Shown here piece after piece: positions 8,645 through 15,994 of a DNA stretch of 62,336 nucleotides. Made by a program: the position numbers and the translations under genes. This stretch comes from Bacteroidota bacterium (GTDB lineage Bacteria > Bacteroidota > Bacteroidia > Bacteroidales > BM520), in assembly GCA_002748065.1 (NCBI GenBank), contig PDRJ01000015.1, positions 1-62,336 on the forward strand. The letters run 5' to 3'. Numbering within the stretch: the stretch's first letter is position 1; the number at the start of each line of letters is the position of its first letter. The notes beneath the pieces are model-generated. The model worked only from the letters and a program-made list of their open reading frames with translations, had not been told where the DNA came from and made no database searches.

Positions 8645-9493
8645 TTGATTATGAAAAGATTATATATACTTCTTTGGGGACTCCTGATCGTGGCTCTTTG
8701 GGGGAGTTGTGATAAGGTGGAAGAGCCCTTTTTGATAAATAAAGGCCCGGTGGGTTCCGGTGGCGGCGGAGAGGCCGGGAAGCGGGTGATCCTCGTGGAA
8801 GAGTTTACGGGGCACCGTTGCACCAATTGTCCGGAAGCTGCTGTTGAACTTGCCAACTTAAAGGCTCAGTATGGCGAACAGTTGCTGGTAGTGGCCATTC
8901 ATGCGGGCTTTTTCGCCTGGCCACTTGATGAGTTTACCGCAGATTATCAGACCGAGGCGGGAACAGCGATTAGCGACTATTTCGGGTTGAGCTCTAACCC
9001 CTCCGGCATGGTGAGTAGAATGGAGTTTGATGGAAGCCGTATGCTGGGGAAAGATGAGTGGCAGCCCGCCATTGCTTCGCTCCTTGAGGAGGAGGCGCTT
9101 GCCCAAATAGCCATGGAATCAACCTATGATGCGGAAAATAGAACAGCAGCAGTGGATGTGGAGATGGAGCTTTTTGCACCCCAGGAGGGCGTTGCCTATA
9201 AGTTCTGCCTCGTCGCCATTGAGAATGATATTGTTTCGCCTCAAGCCAACAACAATCCCGATATAGGGGAAACGCCTACGATCCATGATTGGCATCATAA
9301 GCATGTGCTGCGCGGCGCCGTAAATGGTACCTGGGGTGAACCTGTTGATGTGGCTTCAGGGGTGGTTTCAAAGGAGTACTCCTATGAACTTCCTGAAGCG
9401 TGGAACGAGGATAACTGTGCCTTTATCGGTTACCTCTACCGTGATGATACCAAGGAGATCCTGCATGCCGCTGAAGTGCATGTGAAAGAATAA
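8645..9493 (+). CDS. Omp28-related outer-membrane lipoprotein with thioredoxin-like CxxC
   Basis: 282 residues, or 280 if the second Met at 8651 is used. The lipoprotein signal peptide ends at WGSC, with the cysteine at about residue 22. After a glycine-rich linker comes VEEFTGHRCTNCPEA, a thioredoxin-like active site (C59, C62) followed by the Omp28 region first described in Porphyromonas. It is probably anchored in the outer membrane. It is the third gene of the TlpA-DUF6029-Omp28 unit, with a 6-nt gap after the DUF6029 gene. The presence of two CxxC proteins in one operon suggests disulfide traffic at the cell surface. Its exact role is unknown. Confidence 0.85.
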   Translation: MIMKRLYILLWGLLIVALWGSCDKVEEPFLINKGPVGSGGGGEAGKRVILVEEFTGHRCTNCPEAAVELANLKAQYGEQLLVVAIHAGFFAWPLDEFTADYQTEAGTAISDYFGLSSNPSGMVSRMEFDGSRMLGKDEWQPAIASLLEEEALAQIAMESTYDAENRTAAVDVEMELFAPQEGVAYKFCLVAIENDIVSPQANNNPDIGETPTIHDWHHKHVLRGAVNGTWGEPVDVASGVVSKEYSYELPEAWNEDNCAFIGYLYRDDTKEILHAAEVHVKE

Positions 9494-9528
9494 CAGTGGG
9501 GGTATTAATCCCCTCTTCCCTATTTCGT

Positions 9529-9561
9529 ACGGCCGCGCGGACTCTTTCTCCGCGTGGCCGT
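9529..9561. terminator. Hairpin between convergent genes
   Basis: A 12-bp stem (9529-9540 with 9550-9561, one G-T pair) with a 9-nt loop lies between the Omp28-like gene and the M16 peptidase gene and touches the stop codon of the latter. There is no U-tract on either side, so factor-independent termination is uncertain. The very GC-rich stem and its position suggest a shared end structure. Confidence 0.5.
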
Positions 9562-10808
9562 TATGGTTTCTGTTCGCTCCCCTTGAAAATAAGGGTGGAA
9601 AGCAAGTTCTCTGCTAAAATGGCATTGGCCGTATCCATAAATTCCAAAGCCGTGATGGCATCAATCTGGGCGTAGAGCTGTTCCATGGAATCAACCCTCC
9701 CTTGAATCAGGACACTCTTCCCCATGGAGAGCATCTCCATTAGGTTCGACTCCTGAGCAATGGCCAGTTGTCCCTTAAACTGTTTCTTGGCAATATGAAG
9801 TTTGTTGCTTCCCGGTATCTTGTGGCAGCTGTGTTGAAACTCCCGGTGTAATAAGTGTAGTGCTCTCTCTGCATTTGTCGGATCGGTGCCCATATAGACC
9901 GAGAATACCCCCGTATCGGAGTAGGGCGTGTACTGGGCTTCAATGTTGTACGTGATCCCGTACTTCTCGCGGATCGCCATGTTGAGGCGTGTGTTCATGG
10001 CCGGCCCACCAAGGTAATTGGTGAGTAGTGCCAAGGTTGCCCTTCGCTTGTCTCGCCACGGGAAAGCCCTGTTTCCCACAGCGATGTGCGTTTGAAAACT
10101 GTTTCTTTCAACGATGCGTTTTTGGGGGAGGTACTGGTTGAGGGGTGCCCTCGGGATCTTCTTCTCAAAGGAGTGCTCCGTGGTCAGATAGCGTTCGGCC
10201 ATCCGAATCAACCGTTTCATGGAGATTTTCCCCACCGAGCAGAGAACCATCTGTTTGGGGTGGTAGTTTCTGGCGATAAAAGCAAAAATGGCCTCCCTGG
10301 TGATGCTCTCTAAACGCTCCGGAGTACCCAAAATATTTCGACCCAGGGTATGCCCCGCAAAAAGTTGGTCCTCAAAGTCATCAATAATCTGCTCCCAAGG
10401 GGTGTCCAGGTAGCTGGTGATCTCGTCATAAACCACATCTTTCTCTTTCTCAATCTCTTTCAAGGGAAAGGTGGAGTGGAAAAGGATGTCTCCAAAGAGT
10501 TCTATGGCTCGTCCATAATATTCGGGAAGAAAGGAGGCATACACTCCGGTCTCCTCCTTGGTGGTATAAGCGTTTATATCGCCTCCCACATTATCCATCC
10601 TGCTGAGGATATGAAAGGCCTTTCGTCGGGTGGTACCCTTGAAGATGACATGTTCAATGAAATGGGCAATGCCGTGCTCGTCCGTTTGCTCATCCCGCGA
10701 GCCGGTGTCAATAATAATCCCGCAATGTGCTACGGTAGCGGCACTCTCCTTGTGGACAATTCGTAGTCCCGAAGGAAGGGTGTGGTATTGGTAGGTACTG
10801 TTTGTCAA
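9561..10808 (-). CDS. M16-family zinc metallopeptidase (processing-protease type)
   Basis: 415 residues, a single-unit (about 45 kDa) M16B protein. The inverted zinc motif HFIEH is at residues 49-53 and the third zinc ligand is E129, exactly 76 residues after H53, as in the HxxEH-x76-E signature. No signal peptide is seen, so it should act in the cytoplasm or periplasm-facing only if exported by another route. It lies 3 nt downstream of the GldN-like lipoprotein gene and is probably cotranscribed with it. M16B enzymes degrade small unfolded peptides; the substrate here is unknown. Confidence 0.9.
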   Translation of the reverse strand: MTNSTYQYHTLPSGLRIVHKESAATVAHCGIIIDTGSRDEQTDEHGIAHFIEHVIFKGTTRRKAFHILSRMDNVGGDINAYTTKEETGVYASFLPEYYGRAIELFGDILFHSTFPLKEIEKEKDVVYDEITSYLDTPWEQIIDDFEDQLFAGHTLGRNILGTPERLESITREAIFAFIARNYHPKQMVLCSVGKISMKRLIRMAERYLTTEHSFEKKIPRAPLNQYLPQKRIVERNSFQTHIAVGNRAFPWRDKRRATLALLTNYLGGPAMNTRLNMAIREKYGITYNIEAQYTPYSDTGVFSVYMGTDPTNAERALHLLHREFQHSCHKIPGSNKLHIAKKQFKGQLAIAQESNLMEMLSMGKSVLIQGRVDSMEQLYAQIDAITALEFMDTANAILAENLLSTLIFKGSEQKP

Positions 10809-10811
10809 AAT

Positions 10812-11339
10812 TTATGGTTTTTCAGTGTATATCCAGAAGAGGGGTTGGTAGCCCCGAAAGTTTCCCGTCTCGTCATAGTTCTCCAACAAAGGGGCAATGG
10901 CAAGGATCTTCTTCTCTATGGTGCGAATATCTTTGCCATCGTAGGACCACTCTTCCAGAAAACGTATTTTGGTAATATCCCGATAATCCAGTTGATGTTC
11001 GATGATGATCGTGGTGTCGTTGTAAGGGGGGGTGGGACTTTGCGTCAGGAGGGTATCTCTCCTTCCCCGGATAAAGTCTAAGTTAGCAGCTGTGAGTTTT
11101 TGGTTGGTGAAGTAGTCGTAAACATCAATCTCTCCATTTAGGGCCTCTGTGACCAGGGCCGTAACGAATTGTTCCCGTTTGGACCCCTCCATATTGTTGA
11201 TCCACCAGTCGGTGTCAGGATTGCGGTTTTTTAAGGGAACATCATACTGTATTTTTTCCGTAAAGGAGACCTTCTTCCCCTTTTGTGTGCAGGCTGTAAG
11301 CGCGGTAATCACAACGATAAAGAGAGCAATTCGTTTCAT
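10812..11339 (-). CDS. Small GldN-like lipoprotein
   Basis: 175 residues. A lipoprotein signal peptide ends at LTAC (C17). The C-terminal half contains KIRFLEEWSYD, then ILAIAP, then GYQPLFWIYTE, an order of motifs that I recognise from GldN/PorN, a periplasmic part of the type IX secretion machine. The usual GldN is longer (about 300 residues), so this is a short, lipidated relative. No other T9SS machinery gene lies nearby; the gene pairs instead with an M16 peptidase. The assignment rests on motif memory, not on an alignment. It could be an accessory or specialised GldN paralogue. Confidence 0.6.
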   Translation of the reverse strand: MKRIALFIVVITALTACTQKGKKVSFTEKIQYDVPLKNRNPDTDWWINNMEGSKREQFVTALVTEALNGEIDVYDYFTNQKLTAANLDFIRGRRDTLLTQSPTPPYNDTTIIIEHQLDYRDITKIRFLEEWSYDGKDIRTIEKKILAIAPLLENYDETGNFRGYQPLFWIYTEKP

Positions 11340-11358
11340 ATATTTATGTTTTGTAGTC

Positions 11359-11407
11359 TTTAGCCTTTAGCCTTTAGCTTTTAGCTTTTAGCTTTTAGCT
11401 TTTAGCT
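11359..11407. repeat. Tandem heptamer TTTAGCY x7
   Basis: Seven perfect tandem copies of TTTAGCC/TTTAGCT lie 20-68 nt upstream of the start codon of the GldN-like gene (minus strand). The related string ttagcctttag recurs in the repeat district at 28-30 kb. A change in copy number would alter promoter spacing. Confidence 0.85.
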
Positions 11408-11609
11408 TAGTTTTTAACCGCAAAGTACGCAAAAAAAATCTTGCTCAACTTCCGACTTCCAACTTTCGATTTCCATTCCTATCATGTTGTGTGTCTTTTT
11501 TCCGTCATGGGCGTGTTACAGGATGGTTTTAGCGGGTAAAAGTAGCAAAGAAGGTCTGTTTATGGGGTGTCGGAAGGGGGTGAGAGCTGCTTGGTATCAA
11601 ACTACGTTG

Positions 11610-11617
11610 TACTTTTG
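11610..11617 (+). promoter_or_regulatory. -7 box of the O-methyltransferase gene
   Basis: TACTTTTG matches TAnnTTTG. It ends 4 nt before the ATG at 11622, so the upstream in-frame codons from 11484 would not be in the transcript and the mRNA may be leaderless. No clear TTTG box is seen at the right distance. Confidence 0.5.
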
Positions 11618-11621
11618 TGTA

Positions 11622-12284
11622 ATGAAACATGACAAGTGTAAAGAGGGGGGCTTTCTGTTTGATGCAGCGTTGGAGGAGTATGCCCGGGAGCATACCACGC
11701 CGGAGAGTCCTCTGTTGTATGAGCTTAACCGGCAAACCCATCTTCAGGTGTTGATGCCGCGAATGTTGTCGGGGCATCTACAGGGTGCCTTTTTGGCCAT
11801 GATGGTAAGATTGGCGCAGCCAACGCATATTGTGGAGTTGGGAACTTTTACCGGCTATGCCACATTGGCCATGGCAGAGGCGATGCCGGCGGCGTGTCGT
11901 ATCACTACCATCGAAAAGCACCCCGAAAATGCCGCATTGGCGCGGGAGTTTTTTGCAAAGAGTGCTTTCTCTGCACAGATCCATCTCCTGGAGGGGGATG
12001 CCGCGGCGTTGATCCCCTCCATAGCCACTCCGGTGGACTTTGCATTTATTGATGCCGACAAACGCAACAACCTAACCTACTATCAATGGTTGCTTCCCAA
12101 GATTGTTAGTGGGGGGATTATCTTGATTGATAATGTATTATGGGATGGGAAGGTGCTGGCACAACAGAGCGATAAAGAGACCGAAGCCATCAAGGCGTTC
12201 AATGACTTTGTGCAAGAAGATAAGCGGGTAGAAAACCTGCTATTGCCCCTGCGGGACGGAATCATGATGGTGCGGAAGCGCTAA
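11622..12284 (+). CDS. Class I SAM-dependent O-methyltransferase (catechol/caffeoyl-CoA type)
   Basis: 220 residues. The SAM-binding motif VELGTFTGYA is at 71-80, the acidic end of strand 2 is in TIEKHPE (about 96-102), and the metal-binding residues are D144 and D146 in FIDADK and D170-N171 in LIDNVLW. This set is typical of the divalent-cation-dependent O-methyltransferase family 3, which methylates catechol-like hydroxyls or, in some bacteria, unknown metabolites. It stands between divergently oriented genes with its own -7 box. The start at 11622 was chosen from that box and from family length. Confidence 0.9.
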   Translation: MKHDKCKEGGFLFDAALEEYAREHTTPESPLLYELNRQTHLQVLMPRMLSGHLQGAFLAMMVRLAQPTHIVELGTFTGYATLAMAEAMPAACRITTIEKHPENAALAREFFAKSAFSAQIHLLEGDAAALIPSIATPVDFAFIDADKRNNLTYYQWLLPKIVSGGIILIDNVLWDGKVLAQQSDKETEAIKAFNDFVQEDKRVENLLLPLRDGIMMVRKR

Positions 12285-12483
12285 TTGTCGCCCGGATCTT
12301 ATGGTTTGGAGCTTTCTATACAGCCTCTTCTCAAAATCCTGACTTTATGGACAGACACTAGCCAATCGTCTCTATGTGGTGTTTTCCCATAAAGTTAGCG
12401 CAATAACTCACACTTCTTCATTAGTATCTGAAGGTTGAAACCATGAAAAAGTCCTTATAATAAGTATGTTCTTGAAGTGTGCT
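12285..12483. other. Intergenic stretch with half a MITE and an inverted repeat
   Basis: Between the convergent ends of the O-methyltransferase and purE genes lie a partial MITE (see 12309-12358) and an inverted repeat CACACTTC (12409-12416) / GAAGTGTG (12474-12481) with a 57-nt interior. No ORF with coding character is seen. Confidence 0.6.
12309..12358 (+). repeat. MITE, right half only (copy 1 of 5)
   Basis: About 50 bp match the right end of the MITE family found at 27.6-33.3 kb: the ttctatacagcc block, then ctgactttatgg and the terminal gacagacac followed by TA. The left terminal repeat and the middle are missing, so this is a decayed or truncated copy. Confidence 0.75.
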
Positions 12484-12990
12484 CTATACCTTGAACTTGT
12501 ACTCCAGCTGGGAGAGCTGTTCGTTGGCTTTTACGATCTTCTGCTTTAGGTTCTCTTTGTAATGAATCATCTTTTGCGCCATCTCTTTGTCTCCGGAGGC
12601 CAGAATCTGTCCTGCGAGGATGGCCGCATTCAGTGCGCCGTTCACCGCAACGGTTGCTACAGGGATTCCGGGAGGCATCTGCACAATGGCCAAAAGGGCA
12701 TCCATCCCCTCTAAGGAGGAACCTTTGATGGGTACTCCGATCACCGGGATGGGCGTGGAAGCAGCGATCACGCCGGGGAGGTGTGCGGCCATTCCTGCTC
12801 CGGCAATAATGACTTTAATTCCGCGGTCTAAGGCACCTTTTGAAAAGGCTTCTACTTTTTCCGGTGTGCGATGTGCCGACAGGGCATTCATCTCAAAAGG
12901 GATCTCCATCTCTTCAAAAAAGGCAGCGGCTTTCTCCATTACCGGAAGGTCGCTGGTGCTGCCCATTATAATACTGACAATAGGGTTCAT
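12484..12990 (-). CDS. purE: N5-carboxyaminoimidazole ribonucleotide mutase PurE
   Basis: 168 residues, normal for class I PurE. It moves the carboxyl group of N5-CAIR to make CAIR in de novo purine synthesis, in the cytoplasm. MGSTSDLPVM (9-18) and SAHRTP (38-43, with the active-site histidine) are the phosphate- and substrate-binding loops, and GAGMAAHLPG follows. A start at 13017 is possible but begins with a hydrophobic stretch not found in the family; MNPIVSIIMGS at 12990 is preferred and lies 24 nt after a -7 box. It is divergent to hpt, so de novo synthesis and salvage share one intergenic region. Confidence 0.95.
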   Translation of the reverse strand: MNPIVSIIMGSTSDLPVMEKAAAFFEEMEIPFEMNALSAHRTPEKVEAFSKGALDRGIKVIIAGAGMAAHLPGVIAASTPIPVIGVPIKGSSLEGMDALLAIVQMPPGIPVATVAVNGALNAAILAGQILASGDKEMAQKMIHYKENLKQKIVKANEQLSQLEYKFKV

Positions 12991-13014
12991 CATAAAAAAT
13001 AGGGTTAGTTTGTA

Positions 13015-13022
13015 CAAAAGTA
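13015..13022 (-). promoter_or_regulatory. -7 box of purE
   Basis: TACTTTTG on the minus strand matches TAnnTTTG and lies 24 nt before the purE ATG at 12990. Confidence 0.5.
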
Positions 13023-13052
13023 CGATAATTTAGGATAAGAAGTTTCATTTTG

Positions 13053-13060
13053 TATCTTTG
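13053..13060 (+). promoter_or_regulatory. -7 box of hpt
   Basis: TATCTTTG matches TAnnTTTG and lies 25 nt before the hpt ATG. It is back to back with the purE box, 30 bp away, so the two promoters overlap in their upstream halves. Confidence 0.55.
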
Positions 13061-13085
13061 CATAAACGCATAATAAATACGATCT

Positions 13086-13625
13086 ATGGATACGGTAACC
13101 ATTAAAGATAAGACTTTTGCGATCTCCATCCCCTCGGAACGCCTTGAGGAGGCCGTTCAGTTTGTGGCAGATAAGATGAATAGAGATTTGAGGGATAAAG
13201 ACCCTCTGTTTTTATGCGTACTCAATGGTGCATTTATTTTTGCTTCTGACTTACTGAAAAAAGTACAGATGGCTTGCCAGATATCGTTTGTAAAGCTGGC
13301 ATCGTACCAGGGAACGGAAACCACCGAGACGGTTAAGACCTTGATCGGGTTGAACGATGACTTGAAGGGTCGAACGGTGGTAGTGGTGGAAGATATTGTG
13401 GATACAGGCATTACCATGGAGCATGTGGTGGCGCGCCTGAAGGATGCCGGAGCAGCAGAGGTGAAGATTGCTACGCTGTTCTTTAAGCCGGACTCCTTCC
13501 GTCGGGATTATGCCATCGATTATGTGGGGATGTCCATTCCCAACGATTTTATTGTGGGGTATGGTCTTGATTATGATGGTTATGGAAGAAATTTGCCCCA
13601 TGTATATAGTTTAATAGCAGATTGA
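13086..13625 (+). CDS. hpt: Hypoxanthine phosphoribosyltransferase
   Basis: 179 residues, the common bacterial length. It makes IMP (and often GMP) from the free base and PRPP in purine salvage. The PRPP-binding motif VVVVEDIVDTGIT is at 98-110 and the flexible loop SYQGTETTE at about 73-81. It heads the plus-strand run hpt-adk-obg-PAP2, a gene order often found in Bacteroidota. Confidence 0.95.
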   Translation: MDTVTIKDKTFAISIPSERLEEAVQFVADKMNRDLRDKDPLFLCVLNGAFIFASDLLKKVQMACQISFVKLASYQGTETTETVKTLIGLNDDLKGRTVVVVEDIVDTGITMEHVVARLKDAGAAEVKIATLFFKPDSFRRDYAIDYVGMSIPNDFIVGYGLDYDGYGRNLPHVYSLIAD

Positions 13626-13660
13626 GAGGGCTTCTGTCGAAAGCATAAAATAGCGTCGGT

Positions 13661-14248
13661 ATGTTAAATATTGTAATTTTTGGCCCCCCTGGTGCCGGTA
13701 AAGGAACGCAGTCACAACGCTTGGTGGATCGCTATCGGCTTCTTTATATCTCTACCGGAAGTGCATTGCGGGAAGAGATTGCTTCCGGATCGCCACTGGG
13801 CATGGAGGCAGAAACACTCATTAGTCGAGGACAATTGGTGCCCGATGAGATGGTTATAGGTATTATCCGAAAGGTGATCCGTGAGCGACAAGAAAATCCG
13901 GAGGTGCGAGGGATCCTTTTTGACGGTTTCCCCCGGACAAAGTCTCAGGCAGAGGCCTTGGACCAAATGTTAGGAGAGGTGAACTCCTCTGTCTCCTGTA
14001 TGGTGAGCCTGGATGTGCCCCAAGAGGTATTGCTTGAGCGGATTCTTCTGCGTGCCCAAACCTCCGGTCGTAGCGATGATAACCAGGAGACCATCCATAG
14101 ACGCCTTGAAGAGTATGCCTTGAAAACCAAACCCGTGGCCGATTTCTATAGGCATCAACAGAAATTTCATGAAGTAGATGGTATAGGGTCTGTGGATGAG
14201 GTCGCTGACCGATTGATTGCTGTGATCGATGCCTGTAGTAATGCATAG
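13661..14248 (+). CDS. adk: Adenylate kinase, short (lidless) form
   Basis: 195 residues. The P-loop GPPGAGKGT is at residues 8-16, the NMP-binding part has [10 protein letters not shown] and [13 protein letters not shown]. The segment after [17 protein letters not shown] is short and lacks the zinc-type LID domain of about 30 residues found in long bacterial adenylate kinases. It interconverts ATP + AMP and 2 ADP. It lies 35 nt after hpt and 5 nt before obg, in one transcription unit. Confidence 0.95.
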   Translation: MLNIVIFGPPGAGKGTQSQRLVDRYRLLYISTGSALREEIASGSPLGMEAETLISRGQLVPDEMVIGIIRKVIRERQENPEVRGILFDGFPRTKSQAEALDQMLGEVNSSVSCMVSLDVPQEVLLERILLRAQTSGRSDDNQETIHRRLEEYALKTKPVADFYRHQQKFHEVDGIGSVDEVADRLIAVIDACSNA

Positions 14249-14253
14249 CAGTT

Positions 14254-15252
14254 ATGGCGGTATCGAATTTCGTAGATTATGTAAAGATTAATTGCCGCTC
14301 CGGAAATGGAGGTGCCGGTTCGGCGCACTTTATCCGCAATCGTCAGACGGCCTTCGGTGGGCCTGATGGTGGCGATGGCGGACGGGGAGGACATATCATC
14401 CTTCGGGGAAACGCCCAGATGTGGACCCTCCTTCACCTGAAGTATACCAAACATATCAAAGCGGAACATGGAGGAATGGGCGGTGCCCAGCTTAAAACTG
14501 GTAAGGATGGAGAGGATGTGATCTTGGAGGTGCCTCTGGGAACCGTTGCAAGAGATGCAGAGACCGGCGAAGTGGAGTTTGAAATTGTGGAAGATGGCGA
14601 AGAGCGTATCCTTGTGCATGGGGGACGCGGGGGAAAAGGGAATGACCATTTTAAATCCTCTACCATGCGTACGCCTCGCTTTGCACAACCGGGCGAGCCC
14701 GGACAAGAGCTGTGGAAAATTCTGGAACTGAAAATCCTTGCCGATGTGGGACTGGTGGGTTTCCCCAATGCGGGGAAGTCAACGCTGCTCTCTGTGATCT
14801 CTGCCGCCAAACCGGCCATTGCCGACTACCCCTTTACCACCTTGCGTCCCAACCTCGGGATGGTGAGCTATCGTGGTCATCGTTCGTTTATCATGGCGGA
14901 TATTCCTGGTATTATTGAGGGAGCGCATGAGGGCAAAGGTCTTGGTTTGCGTTTTCTGCGGCATATCGAACGAAATTCTGTACTGCTTTTTATGGTGCCG
15001 GTGGATAGCGATGATATCGCCGAAGAGTATCGGGTGCTGCGTAATGAATTGAAACAATACAACCCGGAACTCCTGGATAAAGAGTGTCTACTCGCCGTAA
15101 CCAAGTGTGATATGATTGACGAAGAGATGATGGAGGAGTTGAAGGATGAACTTCCCCAATCCGTTCCGGTGGTGTTTCTCTCTTCGGTGGCAGGGCAGGG
15201 GATTACCGAGCTGAAAGACCGCTTATGGGGCGCTCTTCATAAAGAATGTTAG
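14254..15252 (+). CDS. obg: Obg/CgtA ribosome-associated GTPase
   Basis: 332 residues. The glycine-rich Obg fold covers about 1-158 (GGPDGGDGG and GGRGGKGND segments). The G domain follows with G1 GFPNAGKST (169-177), G3 DIPGIIEGA and G4 TKCD. The C-terminal OCT domain of some Obg proteins is absent, which is common in this phylum. Obg binds the large ribosomal subunit and links its assembly to the cell's energy and (p)ppGpp state. Its stop overlaps the first possible start of the next gene. Confidence 0.95.
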   Translation: MAVSNFVDYVKINCRSGNGGAGSAHFIRNRQTAFGGPDGGDGGRGGHIILRGNAQMWTLLHLKYTKHIKAEHGGMGGAQLKTGKDGEDVILEVPLGTVARDAETGEVEFEIVEDGEERILVHGGRGGKGNDHFKSSTMRTPRFAQPGEPGQELWKILELKILADVGLVGFPNAGKSTLLSVISAAKPAIADYPFTTLRPNLGMVSYRGHRSFIMADIPGIIEGAHEGKGLGLRFLRHIERNSVLLFMVPVDSDDIAEEYRVLRNELKQYNPELLDKECLLAVTKCDMIDEEMMEELKDELPQSVPVVFLSSVAGQGITELKDRLWGALHKEC

Positions 15253-15830
15253 CGATGGAAGGACTATTTTCTTCGGCTTCTCTTTTGGATCTGGACACCC
15301 GTGGATTGCTCGCTATCAACGGGGCCCATAACGATGTGATGGATTTCCTGATGTGGTGGGTCTCCGATAAGTTTATCTGGATCCCGTTGTACCTTCTTCT
15401 CCTTTTTCTTCTTTATAAGAAGTATAAAAAACAGACCTGGGTTTTGCTTGTGGCCGTTGTCTTATTGATTACTCTCAGCGACCAGGGGAGTGTCTTTATC
15501 AAGGATACGGTGATGCGTTTGCGTCCTTGTCACGAGCCCTCTCTTTGGGGGTTGGTGCACCGCGTGCATGATAAGTGCGGGGGGCGTTACGGCTTTGTCT
15601 CTTCCCATGCCGCCAACACCTTTGCGCTCGCCACGTTTGTCTCCCTGATGCTTCGCTGGCGTTTTTCAATGGCGTTGCCTCTCTTCCTTTGGGCAGCCTT
15701 GGTGGGTTACAGCCGCATCTATCTCGGGGTACACTACCCCCTTGATGTGATGGGGGGAGCCCTTCTGGGGATAGGTGTAGGGGCCTTGGTATGGCTCGTG
15801 GCTTGGTATGTGCTAAGCCTGCTCCCGTAA
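15246..15830 (+). CDS. PAP2-family membrane phosphatase (undecaprenyl-diphosphatase-like)
   Basis: 194 residues with about five membrane helices. The three PAP2 motifs are visible: K86-DTVMRLRP (KxxxxxxRP), [10 protein letters not shown] (119-121, SSH where PSGH is usual) and [12 protein letters not shown] (S156, R157, H163, D167). These enzymes remove phosphate from lipid pyrophosphates such as undecaprenyl-PP at the membrane. The first ATG overlaps the obg stop by 7 nt; a second ATG at 15255 is an alternative start just after the obg stop. Translation is probably coupled to obg. Confidence 0.88.
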   Translation: MLAMEGLFSSASLLDLDTRGLLAINGAHNDVMDFLMWWVSDKFIWIPLYLLLLFLLYKKYKKQTWVLLVAVVLLITLSDQGSVFIKDTVMRLRPCHEPSLWGLVHRVHDKCGGRYGFVSSHAANTFALATFVSLMLRWRFSMALPLFLWAALVGYSRIYLGVHYPLDVMGGALLGIGVGALVWLVAWYVLSLLP

Positions 15831-15881
15831 CGTAAATAATCTTTTCTTCGTCTCCCTTGTGTCTTTTGGAAGATGTAATGC

Positions 15882-15922
15882 CATTATGGCAGCTACACTT
15901 GTGTTAAGGGTGTCATTATGGC
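15882..15922 (+). repeat. Two CATTATGGC sites 32 bp apart upstream of clpB
   Basis: CATTATGGC occurs at 15882-15890 (within the palindrome GCCATTATGGC, 15880-15890) and again at 15914-15922. The spacing of 32 bp is about three helical turns, and the second copy abuts a possible -33 box. This looks like a pair of operator sites for a regulator of clpB, but no regulator is known to me for this motif. Confidence 0.4.
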
Positions 15923-15927
15923 GCTCT

Positions 15928-15960
15928 TTTGGGGTGGTGATGGCCGTGGACTGCTCTTTG
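15928..15960 (+). promoter_or_regulatory. Possible promoter of clpB
   Basis: TTTG (15928-15931), a 21-nt spacer and GCTCTTTG (15953-15960). The -7 box has GC in place of TA, so the match is imperfect. Confidence 0.35.
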
Positions 15961-15994
15961 TACGAGGAGAGAAAAACCCTTAACACATCAACTT

